DNA of 64,000 nt from Pseudomonas sp. MIACH (lineage in GTDB: Bacteria > Pseudomonadota > Gammaproteobacteria > Pseudomonadales > Pseudomonadaceae), in NCBI RefSeq assembly GCF_001269925.1, contig NZ_LHVO01000031.1, forward strand, positions 44,281 to 108,280, written 5' to 3'. Every line of letters starts with the position of its first letter. Positions within the stretch are counted from its first letter, which is position 1. This document shows positions 60,287 to 64,000 of this stretch, piece by piece. The position numbers and the translations under genes were made by a program. The notes under the pieces were generated by a model. That model ran no database searches. It was not told where the DNA came from and worked only from the letters and a program-made list of their open reading frames with translations.

Positions 60287-60308
60287 TGTGGCAAGCCCGC
60301 TCGCCACA
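60287..60308. repeat. REP-variant hairpin between kdpE and patatin gene
   Basis: TGTGGC and GCCACA flank AAGCCCGCTC, the common TGTGGCGAGCGGGCTTG variant of Pseudomonas repeats, between convergent genes. Probably also acts as a terminator. Confidence 0.6.
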
Positions 60309-60331
60309 AGGGCTCCAGCAACACGGCTGTC

Positions 60332-61369
60332 TCAACGCTGCTCACTCTCATAGCGATCCAGTGTGTCGCTGGCAATTTCGCGCCCCAGTGCGATCAACTC
60401 CGGCGCCTTGTAGAACTCGAAAAACCGGCACACGCGCTTTGGCACGTTGATCAGCACATCTGGCGGGTAGCCGGCGATCTTGTACTGGGCCAGCGACGTT
60501 TGCATCACCTCGAAGCTCTGGTTGATCAGGTCCAGCAATGACGCCGGCCCGACGTTATCGATGATGAACGACCCGGTGGCTGACTTCGGTGCCCCAGGCT
60601 TTTCTGGTGCGGCGGCGGGTTGCTGGGATTCGGGTTCGGCCGACTCCAGCCACGGATTGATCTCGGCCGCCTGGGCCTGCAAGGCTTCCTGCTCAAGCTT
60701 CATCAACTGCTCAGCCTGCTTGCGGCGAAACGGCAGGTGCGAGCCCAGTGACGTGGCCAGGCTGTTGAAACGGCTCTTGAACGCCGGCGGGCGCTGGATC
60801 ACCGGCAATTGGTAGTGCTTCTGGTTGGTGGCGTTGAGGTTGACCGCGATGATCAAGTCACAATGGCTCGACACCACTGGCACGATGGGCAGCGGGTTGA
60901 GCAGGCCGCCGTCCACCAGCATGCGGTTGCCTTGCATCACCGGGGTGAACAGGCTGGGAATCGCCGCCGAGGCGCGCATTGCCTGGTGCAGGCAGCCTTC
61001 CTGGAACCAGATTTCCTGTTGATTGGTCAGGTCGGTGGCGACGGCGGTGTAGGGGATGCGCAGCTCTTCGATATTGATCTCGCCGACGATCTTGCGGATC
61101 TGCCCGAAGACCTTCTCGCCGCGAATCGCCCCGAGGCGAAAACTCACGTCGACCAGCCGCAGCACGTCGAGGTAGTCGAGGCTTTCAATCCAGTTTCGAT
61201 ACTCGTCCAGTTTGCCTGCGGCGTAGATCCCACCCACCACGGCACCCATGGAGCAACCGGCGATACAGGCGATGTCGTAGCCGCGCCGTTCGATTTCCTC
61301 GATCACCCCGATATGGGCGTAGCCCCGGGCCCCGCCGGATCCCAGCACCAAGGCAACACGTTTCTTCAT
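60332..61369 (-). CDS. Patatin-like phospholipase family protein (RssA-like)
   Basis: 345 aa. The patatin fold runs from residue 1 to about 200: the oxyanion loop GSGGARGYAHIG (10-21), nucleophile Ser40 in GCSMG and the dyad Asp in VDGGLLNP. These predict a serine lipid acyl hydrolase. No signal peptide, so a cytoplasmic enzyme. After it come a low-complexity stretch rich in Glu, Gln, Ala and Pro (about 235-270) and a C-terminal helical part with IAGYPPDVLINVPKRVCRFFEF. The true substrate is unknown. Confidence 0.88.
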   Translation of the reverse strand: MKKRVALVLGSGGARGYAHIGVIEEIERRGYDIACIAGCSMGAVVGGIYAAGKLDEYRNWIESLDYLDVLRLVDVSFRLGAIRGEKVFGQIRKIVGEINIEELRIPYTAVATDLTNQQEIWFQEGCLHQAMRASAAIPSLFTPVMQGNRMLVDGGLLNPLPIVPVVSSHCDLIIAVNLNATNQKHYQLPVIQRPPAFKSRFNSLATSLGSHLPFRRKQAEQLMKLEQEALQAQAAEINPWLESAEPESQQPAAAPEKPGAPKSATGSFIIDNVGPASLLDLINQSFEVMQTSLAQYKIAGYPPDVLINVPKRVCRFFEFYKAPELIALGREIASDTLDRYESEQR

Positions 61370-61585
61370 GGTCGATATCCTTCATAAGCGGGTGCCCACA
61401 ATGCACCTATTTTAGGGGGGGCTCCAATCTTCGTTGAACCAGGCAATATTTTTCCAGAGTAGCGCCCAGGCTCGGGTATGCTCTGGCAATAGGTACTACC
61501 GATTTCAGGCTAAGGACAAGGCACTTTTTCTTGTAGGCAACGTCTACACCGTACGACTGTTTTTCTTTATTTTGAGGTGTCATCG

Positions 61586-61864
61586 ATGAAAGCCTGGATG
61601 TGTGTGCCTGTGATTGTGTTGGCCCTGGCCGGTTGCGCCGGGAAAACCGCTTACCGTGACAGCTGCGGCACCCAACTGGATGCGGCGTGGCACGAATTGG
61701 ACCTGGCCAAGGCCGAAGGTTTTGCCGGTACCGTTAGCTATTCCAAGGCCCTGTCTTTGTTGACTGGCGCCAAGACCCAGCAGCAATTTGAAGCGTTTGA
61801 AGGTTGTTCCAACAAGGCCGAGAAAGCACGGTTCTATATTCGTGAGTCACGCGCCGGGCGTTAA
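61586..61864 (+). CDS. Small putative lipoprotein
   Basis: 92 aa from MKAWMCVPVIVLALAGC, with GAGG 9 bases before the ATG. The lipobox LALAGC places the lipidated Cys at residue 17. The mature 75 residues are mostly helical (GTQLDAAWHELDLAKAEGF, SYSKALSLLTGAKTQQ) with two further Cys. No domain recognised; Pseudomonas-type hypothetical lipoprotein, probably in the envelope. Confidence 0.75.
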   Translation: MKAWMCVPVIVLALAGCAGKTAYRDSCGTQLDAAWHELDLAKAEGFAGTVSYSKALSLLTGAKTQQQFEAFEGCSNKAEKARFYIRESRAGR

Positions 61865-61909
61865 CCCGTAGCGTGTAGCAGGATTTTTTCATCTGGGAGT
61901 GAGGGCAGG

Positions 61910-62671
61910 ATGTCAGCTTTGGTCGATCAGTTAGTCGCTCAGGTCATTGGCCTGGAAGTAGGGTTACTGAGCTGCCGGGCTCGCCTCGCCGCCGTTACCG
62001 ATGATGAAGCCCTGCATGACCTGCGCACCACTGTGCGCCGCCTGCGCAGCCTGTTGCGCCCTTTGCGCGGGCTGCCGGGTGTCGAACAGCTTGAATTGGC
62101 CGCCAGCACGGTCGGCCAGCTCACGACGCCGCTGCGCGACCGAGAGGTGCTGGCGGCGTACTTGCATCAGCATGGTCATCACGAGGCCGCTGATCGGCGC
62201 CTGCGCCTCCAACCCGAGGCCTATCGCCAGGTGGCGCAAAGCCCGGAAGTCGCGCATTTGCTGCTGATCCTCGATGCATTCCCGCGTTTTATCCGTGCCT
62301 CTGAACATCAGAAATTGCTCAAGGGCTTGCGGCCACGCATCCAGAAACGCCTGGCCAAGCAATGGCAAAAACTTGATCAGGCGCTGAAGGAACCAAGCCA
62401 TGATCGCCACCGTTTGCGCTTGTTGATCAAGCGCGTGCGCTACGCCGCCGAGGCGTACCCCCAACTGGATAAGTTGCCCGCCAAGGCCATGTCGCGCCTG
62501 AAAAATGCCCAAGCTGCATTGGGTGATTGGCATGACTGCTGGCAATGGTTGGCCCAGGCTGAGCATCAAGCCGATCTGCAGCCCTGCGTTGCGATATGGC
62601 ACCGCACCATGGCCAAGGCAGAAGGGCAGGCGGATCGGGTGCTGGATAAACTCAGCGCCGATTGTTTCTAA
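61910..62671 (+). CDS. CHAD-domain protein
   Basis: 253 aa, almost wholly one CHAD domain: all-helical with conserved His and basic residues on paired helices (LHDLRTTVRRLRSLLRPLR near residue 35, HRLRLLIKRVRYAAEAYP near 165, and LKNAQAALGDWHDC). CHAD proteins bind polyphosphate. No CYTH/triphosphatase domain is fused or adjacent. A GGAGTGAGGGCAGG ribosome region precedes the ATG. Confidence 0.9.
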   Translation: MSALVDQLVAQVIGLEVGLLSCRARLAAVTDDEALHDLRTTVRRLRSLLRPLRGLPGVEQLELAASTVGQLTTPLRDREVLAAYLHQHGHHEAADRRLRLQPEAYRQVAQSPEVAHLLLILDAFPRFIRASEHQKLLKGLRPRIQKRLAKQWQKLDQALKEPSHDRHRLRLLIKRVRYAAEAYPQLDKLPAKAMSRLKNAQAALGDWHDCWQWLAQAEHQADLQPCVAIWHRTMAKAEGQADRVLDKLSADCF

Positions 62672-62761
62672 ATCGGTCCGGCTTTTGGCCGGAATAAGCG
62701 CTGTACCTTGCCGTCACGCTGGTTAAGATCGCGCATACGTTTTTTTTGATGTGAGGTCGCC

Positions 62762-63559
62762 ATGCGCTTTAGTGATTTGCTCGACGCCGCCCGTAGCAAT
62801 CCGCTGGATATCACCATTCCTGCCGAATGGGCCCAGGGCCGAGCGTCCTTTGGTGGCCTGGTCGCTGCGTTGCAATACGAAGCCTTGCGCGCCCAGGTTC
62901 CGACGGACCGCCCATTGCGCTCTCTGGCAATCACCTTCGTTGGCCCGGTGGCGCCGGATGTACCCGCCAGTTATCAAGTTGAAGTGTTGCGTGAAGGCAA
63001 GGCAGTCAGCCAGTTGCTCGGCCGCGTGGTGCAGAACGGGGAAGTGGCGACGCTTGTCCAGGCTAGTTTTGGTGCGTCCCGCGAGTCGGAAATCAATGTG
63101 GCGAGCGAACCTCCGCCGGTTTTCAAGCACTGGGATGAATGCCAGGAACTGCCCTATATCAAAGGCGTAACGCCTGAGTTCATGCGCCACTTGGCGATGC
63201 GCTGGAGCGTTGGCGGTTTGCCGTTTACCGGTAATAAATCCCGCGAGATGGGCGGTTGGGTTCGCTTGCGCGGGGATGTGAAGGAGGAGCCGTTGACCGA
63301 GGCGCATATCCTCGCACTGGTCGACGCTTGGCCGCCGGCCTTGCTGCCACACCTGAAAAAGCCCGCACCGGGCAGCACCCTGACCTGGACCATCGAGTTT
63401 ATTCAGCCACTGCAGGACCTGACGACCCTGGACTGGTGCCAGTACCACGTCAGCATCGAGCATGCGCGCGACGGCTACGGTCACGCCGCCGCCGCGCTGT
63501 GGAGTCCAACCGGCGCGTTGATCGCCCTCAGCCGCCAGACCGTGGTGGTCTTCGCCTGA
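62762..63559 (+). CDS. Acyl-CoA thioesterase, TesB-like double hotdog
   Basis: 265 aa with two hotdog halves, about 1-115 and 155-262. FGGLVAALQYEAL holds the first helix and RSLAITFVGPVAPD its strand; the second half has LTWTIEFIQPL and DGYGHAAAALWSPTGALIALSRQTVVVF. This is the acyl-CoA thioesterase (4HBT_3/TesB-like) pattern; chain-length preference unknown. GAGG precedes the ATG. Confidence 0.88.
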   Translation: MRFSDLLDAARSNPLDITIPAEWAQGRASFGGLVAALQYEALRAQVPTDRPLRSLAITFVGPVAPDVPASYQVEVLREGKAVSQLLGRVVQNGEVATLVQASFGASRESEINVASEPPPVFKHWDECQELPYIKGVTPEFMRHLAMRWSVGGLPFTGNKSREMGGWVRLRGDVKEEPLTEAHILALVDAWPPALLPHLKKPAPGSTLTWTIEFIQPLQDLTTLDWCQYHVSIEHARDGYGHAAAALWSPTGALIALSRQTVVVFA

Positions 63560-63565
63560 TGCTCA

Positions 63566-63615
63566 GTGGCGGTGGCTCTGCCGCCCGGCACGCCACCGCC
63601 ACCGCCACCGCCACC
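63566..63615. repeat. GCCACC microsatellite and GC hairpin after the thioesterase gene
   Basis: Four tandem GCCACC units (63592-63615) can pair with GTGGCGGTGGC at 63566-63576, giving an 11-bp perfect stem. Located 7 bases after the stop codon. The units are prone to slippage; a terminator or stabiliser role is possible though no T run follows. Confidence 0.65.
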
Positions 63616-63702
63616 GCTCAACACAAAGCGCGGGAAGGTCACGAACTGCGCGACCACCAGGGGCGGCACCGCATCTTTGCGATCAGTGAATGACTCGCAG
63701 GC

Positions 63703-63936
63703 CTAAGCTTCCAGGCTATGGCCCTGACGCTGCAACGCCAGGCCAGCCAGGATGCCAACTGCGCCAACGGCGAAACTGGCCAGGCTCAGGCTGAACACTC
63801 CGGACACAATCAACAGAAACCCGATGATAAACAGCGGCACAGCGATCAGATGCAACGCCAGGTTGGTCGGGTGCTGATGGCTTTGTGGGTAGTTACGCCA
63901 TTGCCAGGCGGGGAGATTCGGATGACGTTTGCCCAT
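63703..63936 (-). CDS. Small DUF962/Mpo1-like membrane protein
   Basis: 77 aa, AGAGGA Shine-Dalgarno 9 bases before the ATG. HQHPTNLALHLIAVPLFI carries the His-x3-Asn-x3-His pattern and Pro seen in the DUF962/Mpo1 family, followed by two membrane helices and a short hydrophilic end. Yeast Mpo1 is an iron-dependent dioxygenase; whether this short bacterial form has that activity is unknown. Confidence 0.65.
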   Translation of the reverse strand: MGKRHPNLPAWQWRNYPQSHQHPTNLALHLIAVPLFIIGFLLIVSGVFSLSLASFAVGAVGILAGLALQRQGHSLEA

Positions 63937-63980
63937 GATGGTGAATCCTCTGTCCGTTGAAACAACATGGGGAGAGTTTA

Positions 63981-64000
63981 GGGGGGGAGGGGCGGGGGGG
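63981..64000 (+). repeat. G-run at the window end
   Basis: Three G runs of 7, 4 and at least 7 bases separated by single A and C. It can in principle form a quadruplex. It is cut by the window edge, so its extent is unknown. Confidence 0.4.

Noticed and set aside
63481..63669. Minus-strand frame with a poly-Gly stretch
   Set aside because: The glycines come from the GCCACC repeats; the rest overlaps the thioesterase gene antisense.

Overview
The window looks like a chromosomal segment of a fluorescent-group Pseudomonas. Three things point there. The gene order yciK-mupP-ubiG-mtaD / mtnA-gyrA-serC-pheA-hisC-tyrA/aroA-cmk-rpsA-ihfB followed by an O-antigen locus ending at wbpM and a comEA-like gene matches, from memory, the Pseudomonas core map. 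Protein sequences are Pseudomonas-like throughout (for example GyrA Thr83/Asp87 and a TyrA-AroA fusion). Intergenic spaces carry the TGTGGGAGGGGGCTTGCC-type REP sequences typical of this group. No rRNA, tRNA, CRISPR array, prophage or intact insertion sequence was seen.

Layout. 1-3838: end of a Dpp/Opp-type ABC importer operon (permease, two ATPases, binding protein). 3915-7551 (minus): mtaD-ubiG-mupP-yciK. 7661-8737: mtnA. 9160-18151: gyrA, then the serC-pheA-hisC-tyrA/aroA-cmk amino-acid supraoperon with overlapping or near-overlapping genes. 18272-21092: rpsA, a small lipoprotein, ihfB and a LapA-type membrane protein. 21093-21884: an AT-richer gene-free leader.

21885-48075 is a roughly 26-kb O-antigen (B-band-like LPS) locus, all on the plus strand. 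It holds wbpA/B/D/E homologues and, further on, a wbpI homologue (UDP-ManNAc3NAcA pathway). A second, non-identical amino-sugar cassette (aminotransferase, hexapeptide acyltransferase, Gfo/Idh/MocA dehydrogenase, SDR) makes a product I cannot name. There follow another SDR and acyltransferase, a Wzx flippase, an AsnB-like amidotransferase and four cytoplasmic glycosyltransferases. A three-gene set (RmlD-like reductase, FnlA/WbjB-like dehydratase, FnlC/WbjD-like epimerase) best fits UDP-L-QuiNAc synthesis. Last come WbpV/K-like reductase, WbpM and the initiating transferase WbpL. I see no Wzy polymerase, Wzz regulator or ligase, so chain growth must rely on genes elsewhere.

48191-52326: comEA-like gene, a TetR regulator divergent from a DUF1989 gene, a 55-aa membrane protein and an ethanolamine-type permease. 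52327-60255: complete kdpFABC-kdpDE high-affinity potassium system, preceded by three helically phased TTTACGCC repeats that are probably KdpE sites. 60332-63936: patatin-like protein, lipoprotein, CHAD protein, acyl-CoA thioesterase and a small DUF962/Mpo1-like membrane protein.

The points most worth checking are the second amino-sugar cassette and its sugar, the L-QuiNAc assignment, the absent polymerase, the unusual start of the 26052 aminotransferase, the TetR palindrome, the KdpE repeats and several long perfect inverted repeats inside the O-antigen locus.
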